Positions 7,617 to 17,049 of a stretch of 64,000 nt of DNA are shown one piece after another. Numbering within the stretch: the first letter of the stretch is position 1; each line of letters starts with the position of its first letter. Source of the DNA: Mycobacterium sp. ACS4054 (GTDB taxonomy: Bacteria > Actinomycetota > Actinomycetes > Mycobacteriales > Mycobacteriaceae); assembly GCF_001667275.1 (NCBI RefSeq), contig NZ_LZHV01000065.1, positions 44,017-108,016 on the forward strand, written 5' to 3'. Under the pieces are notes generated by a model. It was not told the origin of the DNA and ran no database searches. It worked only from the letters and a program-made list of their open reading frames with translations. The translations under genes were made by a program, and so were the position numbers.

Positions 7617-9794
7617 ATGCCCGCCCACCTGGCCGTGGTGCCCGACATCGCCACGAATGACGCTGCGCTGCGGGTCATTTCGGACGCCGCCGGACGTATG
7701 CGGGTCTCCGTTGAATGGCTGCGGGACGATTCGCGCCGCGCGGTGGCCGTCGAGGAGGGGGTCGCCGCGCAGGACGGCGTGCGCGTGGTGCACGCCTACC
7801 CGCGCACCGGTTCCGTCGTCGTCTGGTATTCGCCGCGGCGCTGCGACCGCGCCGCGGTGCTGGCCGCGATCGGCTCCGCCGCCCACGTCGCCGCCGAACT
7901 GATCCCGGCGCGCGAGCCGCACTCGTCGGAGATCCGCAACACCGATGTGTTGCGGATGGTCGTCGGCGGCGCGGCGCTGGCCCTGCTCGGCGTGCGGCGC
8001 TACGTGTTCGCCCGGCCGCCGCTGCTGGGCCCGAACGGCCGGGTGCTGGCCACCGGGGTCACGATCTTCACCGGCTACCCGTTCCTGCGCGGCGCCCTGC
8101 GCTCGCTGCGCTCGGGGCGCGCCGGCACCGACGCCCTGGTGTCGGCGGCGACGGTGGCGAGCCTGGTCTTGCGGGAGAACGTGGTGGCCCTGACCGTGCT
8201 GTGGCTGCTCAACATCGGCGAGTACCTGCAGGACCTCACCCTGCGCCGCACCCGGCGGGCCATCTCGGAGCTGCTGCGCGGCAGCCAGGACACGGCGTGG
8301 ATCCGGCTGGCCGACGGCCAGGAGGTGCAGGTCCCCATCGACAGCGTGCAGATCGGCGACGAGGTGATCATCCACGACCACGTCGCGATACCGGTCGACG
8401 GCGAGGTGGTCGACGGCGACGCGATCGTGAACCAGTCCGCGATCACCGGCGAGAACCTGCCGGTTTCGGTGATGGTCGGCGCGCACGTGCACGCCGGGTC
8501 GGTCGTGGTGCGCGGCCGGCTGGTGGTGCGCGCCCAGGCCGTCGGCAACCAGACCGCAATCGGGCGCATCATCACCCGGGTGGAGGAGGCCCAACACGAC
8601 CGGGCGCCCATCCAGACCGTCGGCGAAAACTTCTCCCGCCGTTTCGTTCCCACCTCGTTCGTCGTCTCGGCCCTGACCCTAGCGGTCACCGGGGACGTGC
8701 GCCGCGCGATGACGATGCTGCTGATCGCGTGCCCCTGCGCGGTGGGTCTGTCCACGCCGACGGCGATCAGCGCCGCGATCGGCAACGGCGCGCGCCGCGG
8801 CATCCTGATCAAGGGCGGATCCCACCTCGAACAGGCCGGCCGCGTGGACGCCATCGTGTTCGACAAGACCGGCACGCTCACCGTCGGCCGCCCGGTGGTC
8901 ACCAACATTATTGCGCTGCACAAGGATTGGGAGCCCGAGGGGGTGCTGGCCTACGCGGCCAGCTCGGAGATCCACTCCCGCCATCCGCTGGCCGAGGCGG
9001 TGATCCGCTCGACCGAGGAGCGGCACATCACCATCCCGCCGCACGAGGAGTGCGAGGTGCTGGTGGGCCTGGGCATGCGCACGTGGGCCGACGGCCGCAC
9101 CCTGCTGCTGGGCAGCCCCGGGCTGTTGCGCGCCGAGAAGGTGCGGGTGTCGAAGAAGGCGTCGGAGTGGGTGGACAAGCTGCGCCGGCAGGCCGAGACC
9201 CCGCTGTTGCTCGCCGTCGACGGCAAGCTGGTGGGGTTGATCAGCCTGCGCGACGAGGTGCGGCCCGAGGCGGTCGAGGTGCTGAAGCGCTTGCGGGACA
9301 GCGGAATTCGCCGGATCTTGATGCTCACCGGCGACCATCCCGACATCGCCCAGGTGGTCGCCGAGGAGCTGGGGATCGACGAGTGGCGCGCCGAGGTGAT
9401 GCCCGAGGACAAGCTCGAGGTGGTGCGCGCGCTGCAGAACGACGGCCACGTGGTCGGCATGGTCGGCGACGGCATCAACGACGCCCCGGCCCTGGCGGCC
9501 GCCGACATCGGGATCGCCATGGGCCTGGCCGGAACCGACGTCGCCGTGGAGACCGCCGACGTGGCGCTGGCCAACGACGACCTGCATGGGCTGCTCGACG
9601 TGCGGGACTTGGGCGCCCGCGCGGTGGACGTCATCCGGGAGAACTACGGCATGTCGATCGCCGTCAACGCCGCCGGGCTGATCATCGGCGCGGGCGGCGC
9701 GCTGTCCCCCGTGCTGGCCGCCATCCTGCACAACGCCTCGTCGGTCGCGGTTGTGGCCAACAGTTCCCGGTTGATCCGGTATCGGCTGGATTGA
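7617..9794 (+). CDS. ctpC: P1B-type metal cation-transporting ATPase CtpC
   Basis: Heavy-metal efflux P-type ATPase (725 residues, normal length; Rv3270), reported to act on Zn2+ and Mn2+. Motifs in order: N-terminal HMA-like fold without a CxxC (about 17-100), membrane segments from ~115, TGEN actuator motif (278-281), CPC transmembrane metal site (372-374), phosphorylation motif DKTGTL with Asp416, the HP dipeptide in SRHPLAEAV, and GDGINDAPAL in the hinge. The start at 7617 gives an N-terminus about 14 residues longer than the M. tuberculosis protein as recalled; a later in-frame start is possible. Coupled to pacL1. Confidence 0.95.
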   Translation: MPAHLAVVPDIATNDAALRVISDAAGRMRVSVEWLRDDSRRAVAVEEGVAAQDGVRVVHAYPRTGSVVVWYSPRRCDRAAVLAAIGSAAHVAAELIPAREPHSSEIRNTDVLRMVVGGAALALLGVRRYVFARPPLLGPNGRVLATGVTIFTGYPFLRGALRSLRSGRAGTDALVSAATVASLVLRENVVALTVLWLLNIGEYLQDLTLRRTRRAISELLRGSQDTAWIRLADGQEVQVPIDSVQIGDEVIIHDHVAIPVDGEVVDGDAIVNQSAITGENLPVSVMVGAHVHAGSVVVRGRLVVRAQAVGNQTAIGRIITRVEEAQHDRAPIQTVGENFSRRFVPTSFVVSALTLAVTGDVRRAMTMLLIACPCAVGLSTPTAISAAIGNGARRGILIKGGSHLEQAGRVDAIVFDKTGTLTVGRPVVTNIIALHKDWEPEGVLAYAASSEIHSRHPLAEAVIRSTEERHITIPPHEECEVLVGLGMRTWADGRTLLLGSPGLLRAEKVRVSKKASEWVDKLRRQAETPLLLAVDGKLVGLISLRDEVRPEAVEVLKRLRDSGIRRILMLTGDHPDIAQVVAEELGIDEWRAEVMPEDKLEVVRALQNDGHVVGMVGDGINDAPALAAADIGIAMGLAGTDVAVETADVALANDDLHGLLDVRDLGARAVDVIRENYGMSIAVNAAGLIIGAGGALSPVLAAILHNASSVAVVANSSRLIRYRLD

Positions 9795-9803
9795 TCCGGG
9801 CGA

Positions 9804-10613
9804 TTACGCGGGTGATTGTGCGGCCGTCACGCTGAGAATGGTCCGCGCAACTAACTCCGGATCGTCCATCATCGGATCATGCCCGGCGTCGGGCAGAGTC
9901 AGGAACGTCGCGCCCGGAAGACGCTCGCGGGCGTTGGCCTCGTACCAGGCGACGGGGATGGCGACGTCCTTCTCTGACCACACCACCGTCACCGGGCACG
10001 GCAGTGAATCCAGCGGTGCGATCTGCTGGTCGTCGGACGAGCCGACCTCGTCCGCAACCGTGCATCCCAGGAAGTCGTCGAGGATCTCGACTCCCCGGCG
10101 TGCGCTGATCCGGTCGCCGTGACACGCGCCGGTCTGGAACACCAGCCGACGGGCCCTCGCCGACTTCAACATCAGCGGCATGATCGGTCGGGCCATGCGC
10201 AACGCCCCCCTGCCTCCGTGGACGTGCGCCATCGATTTCGCCCGCAACCCGTCACCGGTCGCCCAAAAGCCGCCGGGCGCGAACGCGCACACCGTGGCCG
10301 CCCGCCCGCGGCGGGCCAGTTCGATCGCCAGGAAGCCGCCCATCGAATGGCCGGCGAGATGCGGGCGCTGCAGGCCCTGCTCGTCGAGGTAATGCTCCGC
10401 CCAGTCCACCATGTCGTCGACGGTCACGGGCCGTCGCTGCACCGCGGGTCCGCCCCGGTGGCCCGGGGCAGTCGGGGCATATACCTGGTGATAGCTCGAA
10501 AGCTGGGGGATGACATCCTGCCATGCCAAGCCCGAAGCGGTCAGGCCGTGGAGCAACACCAGCGCCGGCCTGTCGGAAGCCATGAGGAAGTCTGACACCG
10601 CTGCCTTCGACAT
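9804..10613 (-). CDS. Alpha/beta-fold hydrolase
   Basis: 269-residue alpha/beta hydrolase with the full catalytic triad visible: nucleophile Ser90 in AGHSMGG, an aspartate in VVWSEKDVAIP and the histidine in PDAGHDPMMDDP. The oxyanion-hole region is LVLLHGLTASG. Substrate unknown; esterase, lipase or C-C hydrolase members share this layout. No signal peptide, so cytosolic. An alternative start is MASDRPALV ten residues downstream. The gene is divergent from the CoA transferase at 10756 and occupies the place of Rv3271c in the M. tuberculosis order. Confidence 0.8.
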   Translation of the reverse strand: MSKAAVSDFLMASDRPALVLLHGLTASGLAWQDVIPQLSSYHQVYAPTAPGHRGGPAVQRRPVTVDDMVDWAEHYLDEQGLQRPHLAGHSMGGFLAIELARRGRAATVCAFAPGGFWATGDGLRAKSMAHVHGGRGALRMARPIMPLMLKSARARRLVFQTGACHGDRISARRGVEILDDFLGCTVADEVGSSDDQQIAPLDSLPCPVTVVWSEKDVAIPVAWYEANARERLPGATFLTLPDAGHDPMMDDPELVARTILSVTAAQSPA

Positions 10614-10755
10614 GCCACCCCGTCGTTATTCTGCCTAGCCCGTAGAGGGCAGCAGCCTCGAGCGGCGCGGTGGGCGCACAGTTCGGACACCCCTGAATCG
10701 GCTGTCGGCCGACACGGGTTACCTTTGCAGCGCACCACGGCACGGAAGGCCACCC

Positions 10756-11949
10756 ATGGCAAACAGCACCCCCGCCAAGCCACTTGACGGATTCCGGGTA
10801 CTCGACTTCACGCAGAACATCGCCGGGCCGCTGGCCGGGCAGGTGCTGGCCGACCTGGGCGCCGAGGTGATCAAGGTCGAGGCGCCTCTGGGCGAGGCGG
10901 CCCGGCAGATCACCGCGGTCCTGCCCGGGCGCCCGCCGCTGCCCACCCTGTTTCTGCCCCACAACCGGGGCAAGAAATCGGTGGCGGTCGACCTCACCGA
11001 CGACGAGGCCAAGCAGCAGATCCTGCGACTGGTCGACACCGCCGACGTCGTGCTGGAGGGGTTTCGCCCCGGCGTGATGGAGCGCATGGGCCTGGGACCC
11101 GACGACTTGCGGGCCCGTAACCCCCGGCTGATCTACGCGCGCCTGTCGGCCTATGGCGGCAACGGCCCGCACGGCAGCAGGCCCGGCGTCGACCTGATGG
11201 TCGCCTCGGAGTCGGGCATGTCCACCGGCATGCCGACGCCGACCGGCAAGCCGCAGATCATCCCGTTCCAGCTCGTCGACGCAGCCAGCGGTCACGTGCT
11301 GGCCCAGGCGGTGCTGGCCGCCCTGCTCAATCGCGAACGCCACGGGGTGGCCGACGTGGTGCGTGTCGCCATGTACGACGTCGCGGTGAACCTGCAGGCC
11401 AGCCAGCTCACCATCCATTTGAACAAGCCCAGCGCGGCGCCCAGGCCGGACGCGGCGCCAAAAGCCAAGAAGCGCAAGGGAGTTGGCTTCGCCACCCAAC
11501 CGTCCGACGCGTTCAAGGCCGCCGACGGCTACCTCGTGATCAGCGCGTACGTGCCCAAGCACTGGGCGAAGCTGTGCGACCTCATCGGCCGGCCCGATCT
11601 GCTGACCGACGAGCGGTTCATCGACCAGCGTTCGCGCGCAATGAATTACCCCGAACTGACCGACGAGCTCGAGTCCGCGCTGGCGGCCAAGACCGCGGCG
11701 GAATGGGTGGCGCTGCTTCAGGAAGGCGGCCTGATGGCCTGCCTGGCGTACACCTGGAAGCAGGTGGTCGACACCCCGCTGTTCGCCGAGAACGAGCTGG
11801 CGTTGCGGGTGGGCAGCGGCGACGACGCGATCACGGTGGTCCGCATGCCCGCGCGCTATTCGAGCTTCGACGCGGTGGCCACCGACCCCCCGCCCGCGCC
11901 GGGGCAGCACAACGACGAGTTCCTCACCGCGCCGCAGGCGGCGCCGTAA
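10756..11949 (+). CDS. Family III CoA transferase (CaiB/BaiF), Rv3272-like
   Basis: Formyl-CoA transferase-like enzyme that moves CoA between carboxylic acids; 397 residues (Rv3272 is ~394). The N-terminal fold starts LDGFRVLDFTQNIAGPLAGQVLADLGAEVIKVE, typical of the family, and the predicted catalytic aspartate is Asp146 in RPGVDLMVASESG. The C-terminal third, AADGYLVISAYVPKHWAKL, is also characteristic. The physiological acyl donor is unknown. A lysine-rich insert (KAKKRKG, near residue 238) is unusual but lies in the family's variable linker. The 142-base divergent gap with the hydrolase gene presumably holds both promoters. Confidence 0.88.
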   Translation: MANSTPAKPLDGFRVLDFTQNIAGPLAGQVLADLGAEVIKVEAPLGEAARQITAVLPGRPPLPTLFLPHNRGKKSVAVDLTDDEAKQQILRLVDTADVVLEGFRPGVMERMGLGPDDLRARNPRLIYARLSAYGGNGPHGSRPGVDLMVASESGMSTGMPTPTGKPQIIPFQLVDAASGHVLAQAVLAALLNRERHGVADVVRVAMYDVAVNLQASQLTIHLNKPSAAPRPDAAPKAKKRKGVGFATQPSDAFKAADGYLVISAYVPKHWAKLCDLIGRPDLLTDERFIDQRSRAMNYPELTDELESALAAKTAAEWVALLQEGGLMACLAYTWKQVVDTPLFAENELALRVGSGDDAITVVRMPARYSSFDAVATDPPPAPGQHNDEFLTAPQAAP

Positions 11950-11953
11950 GCCG

Positions 11954-12394
11954 TCACAGGCTGGGCAGGCGCACCACCTGAACGAAGAACTCGTCGATCT
12001 GCCGGACCGCCTTCATGAATTGGTCCAGGTCAACGGGTTTGGTCACGTAGGCGTTGGCGTGCAACTTGTAGCTGCGCAGGATGTCCTCCTCGGCCGAGGA
12101 GGTGGTGAGCACCACCACCGGGATGCGGGCCAGGTCCGGGTCCGACTTGATCTTCTCCAGCAGCTGGCGGCCGTCGTACTTGGGCAGGTTGAGGTCAAGC
12201 AGGATGAGGTCGGGCCGCGGCGCGTCCTCGAACTCACCGCGCCGATAGAGGTAGTCGAGGCCCTCCTCGCCGTCGTGCGCGACGTGCAGCCGGTTCTTGA
12301 GCTTGTTGTGCTCGAACGCTTCTCGCGTGATGAGCTCGTCTCCCGGGTCGTCTTCGACGAGCAGGATGTCGATGGCTCTACCGTCGGATGTCAT
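11954..12394 (-). CDS. Single-domain response regulator (Rcp1/CheY-like)
   Basis: 146-residue receiver domain with no output domain. The acidic pocket is ILLVEDDPGD (residues 10-19), phospho-acceptor Asp67 lies in LILLDLNLPKYDG, the switch threonines are in VVLTTSS and the lysine in YVTKPVDLDQF. It belongs to the small Rcp1-type receivers that pair with CHASE- or phytochrome-like kinases. ATG 12394 overlaps the kinase stop (ATGA), so it is translated with that kinase and is its most likely phosphate acceptor. How it acts without an output domain is unknown. Nothing equivalent is found between Rv3272 and Rv3274c in M. tuberculosis. Confidence 0.88.
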   Translation of the reverse strand: MTSDGRAIDILLVEDDPGDELITREAFEHNKLKNRLHVAHDGEEGLDYLYRRGEFEDAPRPDLILLDLNLPKYDGRQLLEKIKSDPDLARIPVVVLTTSSAEEDILRSYKLHANAYVTKPVDLDQFMKAVRQIDEFFVQVVRLPSL

Positions 12395-14001
12395 TCGTGC
12401 GCTCCTTCCAAAGCGGCTGGGCGTTCGGCGTCCGTGGGGGTTTCGGCTGCGGGCATGGGGAGGGTGAACTCGAACCGGGTGCCGTCGGTGCGGGTGGTGT
12501 CGATCCGGATCGTGCCGCCATGGTGCTCGACGATCTTCTTGACCAGCGCGAGCCCGACGCCGGTCCCGGCGTACACGTCGCGGCCGTGCAGGCGCTGGAA
12601 GATGACGAAGACCTTGTCGGCGAATTCCTCGGGGATGCCGATGCCGTTGTCCGACACGCTGATCACCCATTCGCCGTCGCGACTGCCAATGCCGGCTTCG
12701 CATTCGATGACGACGCGCGGCCGGCGATCCTTGTGCCGGAACTTCACCGCGTTGCCAATGAGGTTCTGCCACAACATGGTCAGCAGCATCGGGTCGCCCT
12801 TGATCTGGGGGAGCCGCTCCGGGCGCACGATTTCGGCGTCCGACTCCTCGATCGCGGTGGCCAGATTGGCGATGCCGGAGTCCAGCGTCGTGTCGAGTTC
12901 CACGTCGGCTTCCGTGGTGCCCAGCCGGCCCACGCGCGAGAAGGTGAGCAGATCGTTGATCAGCGCCTGCATCCGTTTGGCGCCGTCGACCGCGAAGCCG
13001 ATGTATTCGTGGCCGCGCTCGTCGAGCTGGTCGCCGTAGCGGCGCTCCAGCAGCTGGCAGAACGAGGCGACCTTGCGCAGCGGCTCCTGCAGGTCGTGCG
13101 ACGCGACGTAGGCGAATTGCTCGAGTTCGGTGTTGGATCTTCGCAATTCGGCGGCCTGCTCATCCAACTGCACCTGGGCCGCACGCGATACGTCCAGTTC
13201 CTCGACCATCCGCTTGCGCATGTTCTCCACGTCAAGCGCCATGTCGCGAACGTCCTTGGGCCGCTTGGGCGGCGCGATGTTCTCCTCGAAGTTGCCGTTG
13301 GTGATCCGTCGGCACGCCGCGGCCAGCGCCGCGAGCGGCCGGGCGACGGTGTCCCGGATCAAGAATCCCAGCAGGGCGGCGGTGACGAAGAACAACAGCA
13401 CCATCGCGAAGAGCGCCCGGTCGCGCCACGCGTCGGTGCGTTTGAGGTCGCCGGCCGCGGCCGCCCGCGCCGCGGACAGGTTGGCGTTCTGCCTGTCGAA
13501 AAGCGTTCGCAGATGGTCGAATTGGGCCTTGCCGCGCTCCGCGGACGGTTTGTTCGTGACGTTCTTGCCGTTGGGGATCACGTCGGCGATCACCGGTTCG
13601 GCATAGCTCGCGCGCCAATTGCCCGCGGCGTTCTCGATCGCGTCCAGGTCGCCGATCAGGTCGGGCCGCTGACCCAGCCGTCGCCGGATCTCTTCCGCCG
13701 CAGCCTGTTCGGCGTGCTGGCCGTCGTAGTACGGGGTCAGAAACTGCCGATCCCCGGCGATCAGATAGCCACGGATGCCCGTCTCCTGGTCGCGCAACGC
13801 GGCCTGCAGCTCGAAGGCCGCCACCCGCGCCGGCTGGATGTTGTCGACGAGCTGGTGCGTCATGTCGTCGGTGCGGTTCAGCAGCAGCGCGCCGACGACC
13901 GCGCCGGCCAGCACCATCACGCCCATGCTGATCAGCACGACGGCCTGCCACCCGCGCACGGTGAGCTCCGAGAGACGCAGGCCGCGCAACGTCGCGGTCA
14001 C
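12391..14001 (-). CDS. CHASE3-type membrane sensor histidine kinase
   Basis: 536-residue kinase. Order: TM1 (about 19-41), an extracytoplasmic CHASE3-like helical domain (about 42-190, including RDQETGIRGYLIAGD), TM2 (about 197-216), HAMP (RPLAALAAACRRITNGNFEE), a coiled region, a HisKA dimer with His302 in ASHDLQEPLRK, and a HATPase domain with N box (NLIGNAVKFRH), G1 (DNGIGIP), F box and G2 (GTGVGLALVKKI). GTG 14001 overlaps the phosphatase stop (GTGA) and the gene's own stop overlaps the regulator start (ATGA). A longer reading frame runs upstream to 15054, but it only shadows the phosphatase gene. Confidence 0.9.
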   Translation of the reverse strand: MTATLRGLRLSELTVRGWQAVVLISMGVMVLAGAVVGALLLNRTDDMTHQLVDNIQPARVAAFELQAALRDQETGIRGYLIAGDRQFLTPYYDGQHAEQAAAEEIRRRLGQRPDLIGDLDAIENAAGNWRASYAEPVIADVIPNGKNVTNKPSAERGKAQFDHLRTLFDRQNANLSAARAAAAGDLKRTDAWRDRALFAMVLLFFVTAALLGFLIRDTVARPLAALAAACRRITNGNFEENIAPPKRPKDVRDMALDVENMRKRMVEELDVSRAAQVQLDEQAAELRRSNTELEQFAYVASHDLQEPLRKVASFCQLLERRYGDQLDERGHEYIGFAVDGAKRMQALINDLLTFSRVGRLGTTEADVELDTTLDSGIANLATAIEESDAEIVRPERLPQIKGDPMLLTMLWQNLIGNAVKFRHKDRRPRVVIECEAGIGSRDGEWVISVSDNGIGIPEEFADKVFVIFQRLHGRDVYAGTGVGLALVKKIVEHHGGTIRIDTTRTDGTRFEFTLPMPAAETPTDAERPAALEGAHE

Positions 14002-15188
14002 GCGGTGGTCCTTTCGATCCGCAGCACGGCGATGTCGTCGGTGAGCCCGCCGTGGGACTGGGCGAGTCCCTGGGCGCCGTCGATCAACGCGTCGACGAAC
14101 TCCGGGCCGGGCTTGTCCGCGTGCGCCCGGGCCAGCTCGAGCAGGCCGTCCTCGCCGAGGCGTTGGTTGCCGCGTCCCGCGTAGCCCTCGAACAGCCCGT
14201 CGGTCAGCAGCAGCAGGCCCTGGCCCGCCGGCAGGTCCATCTCGTAGCGGGGCCAGTCGTCGGCGCGCAGCCCCAGCGCCGGGCCGCCCGGCGGCTCCAC
14301 CCATTCGACGGTCCCGTCGCGCTGCAACAGCATCGCCGGGTGGCCGGCGCGGATCGCGGTGATGCGCGGGCCGTCGGCCGGGATCTCGAGGGCGAGCACC
14401 GTCGCGAAAACCCCTGTGCCCGTTCGCTCGGAGTGCAGCACCCGCTCCAGCTGACGCATCAATTCCACGCCGTGCACGCCGGCGAAGGTGAGCGCGCGAA
14501 ACGCGATCCGCAGCGCCGCGCCGAGCGCGGCCTCGTGCGGTCCGTGGCCGGCGACGTCGCCGATCAGGACGTGCACCACCCGGTCGGGCGTCTGGACGAC
14601 GTCGTAGAAGTCGCCACAGAGCAACGCATTCTCCCGGCTGGGCCGGTACCGGGCGACGATGTCGACCCCGGGATGGTCCAGCAGCAGGGGCGAGGGCAGC
14701 AGGCCGCGTTCCAGCAGCGCGTTCTCGCGGGCGCGCAGCTGGGTCGCGTGCAGGTCGGCGGCGATCAGCTCGGCGCGCTTGCGCTCGATCGCGTACAGCA
14801 GCGCCCTGCGCAGCATCTCGGGCTCGACGCGGCCCTTGACCAGGTAGTCCTGCGCACCCGCCGCGACCGCGGAGGCCCCGAAGTACTCGTCGTTCAGCCC
14901 GGTCAGCACGACGATCGGGACGGTGGCATCGCGCTGGGCGATGCGGTCCAGCGCGTCGATGCCGTTGGCGTCGGGCAGGTGCAGGTCCAGCAGCACGCAG
15001 TCGGGGCGGGCGGACGCCAGCTCGCGCTCGGCGTGCGCCATCGACTGCGCCCACACCACCCGGATGTCGGCCAGCGCGTCGGCGATCAGTTCCTCCACCA
15101 GCAGGGCGTCGGCACGGTCATCCTCGACCAGGAGCAACGACAGGGACTGCCAACTCGCCGCCGGCGTCACGGGAGCGCCCGCGGGCAT
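13998..15188 (-). CDS. Receiver-SpoIIE (PP2C-type) phosphatase
   Basis: 396-residue RsbU/RsbP-like output protein. The N-terminal receiver has LLLVEDDRAD and phospho-acceptor Asp68 in VLLDLHLPD. A helical linker (about 130-180) leads to a SpoIIE-type PPM phosphatase (about 190-395) with the metal aspartates in GDFYDV, GDVAGHG and LLLTDGLFEG, and a final LTDDIAVLRIER. Such proteins dephosphorylate STAS anti-anti-sigma factors and so release sigma factors from RsbW-like kinases. A SigF system lies 20 kb away, so a link is possible but inferred. ATG 15188 was chosen; a TTG directly before it would add one residue. Confidence 0.9.
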   Translation of the reverse strand: MPAGAPVTPAASWQSLSLLLVEDDRADALLVEELIADALADIRVVWAQSMAHAERELASARPDCVLLDLHLPDANGIDALDRIAQRDATVPIVVLTGLNDEYFGASAVAAGAQDYLVKGRVEPEMLRRALLYAIERKRAELIAADLHATQLRARENALLERGLLPSPLLLDHPGVDIVARYRPSRENALLCGDFYDVVQTPDRVVHVLIGDVAGHGPHEAALGAALRIAFRALTFAGVHGVELMRQLERVLHSERTGTGVFATVLALEIPADGPRITAIRAGHPAMLLQRDGTVEWVEPPGGPALGLRADDWPRYEMDLPAGQGLLLLTDGLFEGYAGRGNQRLGEDGLLELARAHADKPGPEFVDALIDGAQGLAQSHGGLTDDIAVLRIERTTA

Positions 15189-15326
15189 CAAATCCCGGTC
15201 ACCCGTCGACGCGCAAAGGAAGTCGCGCTGTTCACTTCGACCCCCCTGGCTGCGGAACGACCCATCTGGACGACTCTACGGTGGCCAATCGGCCCGAGAA
15301 CGGTTAACCGCCGGAGATCCTATAGG

Positions 15327-16496
15327 TCAACGCAGCAACGCCCGCGACATGACCACCCGCTGAATCTGGTTGGTGCCCTCATAGATCTGGGTGATCTTGG
15401 CGTCGCGCATCATCCGCTCCACCGGGAAGTCGACCGTGTAGCCGGCACCGCCGAAGAGCTGCACCGCGTCGGTGGTCACCTCCATCGCCACGTCGGAGGC
15501 CCAGCACTTGGACGCCGCGGAGATGAACCCGAGGTTGGATTCGCCGCGCTCGGCGCGGGCGGCCGCGTGGTACACCATCAGCCGGGCGGACTCGAGCTTC
15601 ATGGCCATGTCGGCCAGCATGAATTGGACACCCTGGTTGTCGCTGACCGGGCTGCCGAATTGCTTGCGGTCCTTGGTGTAAGCGATGGCGGCGTCCAGCG
15701 CACCCTGGGCAATGCCGACCGCCTGGGCGCCGATCGTCGGCCGGGTGTGGTCCAGCGTCGCCAGCGCGGTCTTGAAGCCGGTGCCCGGCTCGCCGATGAT
15801 CCGGTCCCCCGGGATGCGGCAGTTCTCGAAGTACAGCTCGGTGGTCGGCGAGCCCTTGATGCCGAGCTTGCGCTCCTTCGGGCCGACGGTGAACCCCTCG
15901 TCGTCGGCATGCACCATGAACGACGAGATGCCGTTGGCGCCCTTGTCCGGGTCGGTCACCGCCATGACGGTGTACCAGCTCGACTTGCCGCCGTTGGTGA
16001 TCCAGCACTTGGCGCCGTTGAGGATCCAGTCGTCGCCGTCGGCCTTGGCCCGGGTCCGCATCGAGGCCGCGTCGCTGCCGGCCTCCCGCTCGCTCAGCGC
16101 GTAGGAGGCCATCGCGGTGCCGTCGGCGATCGACGGCAACACCTGCTTCTTGAGCTCGTCGGAGCCGCGCAGGATCAGCCCCATGGTGCCCAGCTTGTTC
16201 ACCGCGGGAATCAGCGACGCCGACGCGTCGACGCGCGCGACCTCCTCGATCACGATGCACGCCGCCACCGAATCGGCGCCCTGGCCGCCGTACTCCTCCG
16301 GGACGTGCACGGCGTTGAAGCCCGACGCGTTCAGCGCCTCCAGCGCCTCGTCCGGGAAGCGCGAGTTCTCGTCCACATCGGCGGCGTGCGGGGCGATCTC
16401 CTTCTCCGCCAGCGCGCGGATCGCCGCCCGCAACTCGTTGTGCTCCTCGGGCAACTGGAACAGATCAAACGTGGGGTCTCCGGCCCAACCAGCCAT
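15327..16496 (-). CDS. fadE25: Acyl-CoA dehydrogenase FadE25
   Basis: FAD-dependent acyl-CoA dehydrogenase (counterpart of Rv3274c). The start MAGWAGDPTFDLFQLPEEH at 16496 gives 389 residues, identical in length to the M. tuberculosis protein, and follows a GAGGA Shine-Dalgarno; the longer frame to 16556 is rejected. Family signatures: YALSEREAGSDAASMRTRA (flavin/substrate binding), WITNGG, and the C-terminal KITQIYEGTNQIQRVVMSR carrying the catalytic glutamate region. It follows purE on the same strand after 19 bases. Its exact chain-length preference cannot be read from sequence. Confidence 0.95.
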   Translation of the reverse strand: MAGWAGDPTFDLFQLPEEHNELRAAIRALAEKEIAPHAADVDENSRFPDEALEALNASGFNAVHVPEEYGGQGADSVAACIVIEEVARVDASASLIPAVNKLGTMGLILRGSDELKKQVLPSIADGTAMASYALSEREAGSDAASMRTRAKADGDDWILNGAKCWITNGGKSSWYTVMAVTDPDKGANGISSFMVHADDEGFTVGPKERKLGIKGSPTTELYFENCRIPGDRIIGEPGTGFKTALATLDHTRPTIGAQAVGIAQGALDAAIAYTKDRKQFGSPVSDNQGVQFMLADMAMKLESARLMVYHAAARAERGESNLGFISAASKCWASDVAMEVTTDAVQLFGGAGYTVDFPVERMMRDAKITQIYEGTNQIQRVVMSRALLR

Positions 16497-16515
16497 CCTG
16501 GCCTCCTCTTTGCTA

Positions 16516-17034
16516 CTAGCCGGTAACTTTACCCTGGCGCTGCTGCAGCGCCTCATCCTTGGCCCGCACGGCCTCGGCCAGCTGCTCTTGGAAGTCGGCG
16601 ATCCGCGCCCGCAGCGCGGGGTCCGACGATCCGAGGATGCGCACGGCGAGCAGGCCCGCGTTGCGGGCGCCGCCGATCGAGACCGTGGCCACCGGGACGC
16701 CCGCCGGCATCTGCACGATCGACAGCAAAGAGTCCAGGCCGTCGAGCCGGCCCAGCGGCACCGGCACCCCGATCACCGGCAGCGGGGTCGCCGACGCGAC
16801 CATCCCGGGCAGGTGGGCGGCGCCGCCGGCGCCGGCGATGATCACCTCGAGGCCGCGGCCGGCCGCCCCGCGCGCGTAGTCGAACATCACCTGCGGGGTG
16901 CGATGCGCCGAGACCACCCGGACCTCGGTCGGGATGTCGAACTCCGCGAGCGCCTCGGCGGCGTCGGCCATCACCGACCAGTCGCTGTCGCTGCCCATGA
17001 TCACGCCGACCCTGGGGGTGCTAGTCATGGCCAT
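16516..17034 (-). CDS. purE: N5-carboxyaminoimidazole ribonucleotide mutase PurE
   Basis: Class I PurE (172 residues; Rv3275c) that moves the carboxylate of N5-CAIR to give CAIR in purine synthesis. Visible: VGVIMGSDSDWSVM with the GSDSDW substrate loop, VSAHRTP (the conserved SAHRTP with catalytic His) and AGAGGAAHLPGM. It follows purK by 15 bases and supplies the next step of the pathway after PurK. A start at MTSTP two codons later is equally possible. Confidence 0.96.
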   Translation of the reverse strand: MAMTSTPRVGVIMGSDSDWSVMADAAEALAEFDIPTEVRVVSAHRTPQVMFDYARGAAGRGLEVIIAGAGGAAHLPGMVASATPLPVIGVPVPLGRLDGLDSLLSIVQMPAGVPVATVSIGGARNAGLLAVRILGSSDPALRARIADFQEQLAEAVRAKDEALQQRQGKVTG

Positions 17035-17049
17035 TCATGCCGCTTCTCC

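Noticed and set aside
14001..15054. Upstream extension of the histidine-kinase frame to 887 residues
   Set aside because: The extension is low-complexity Arg/Ala sequence shadowing the SpoIIE phosphatase; the kinase starts at GTG 14001 overlapping its stop.
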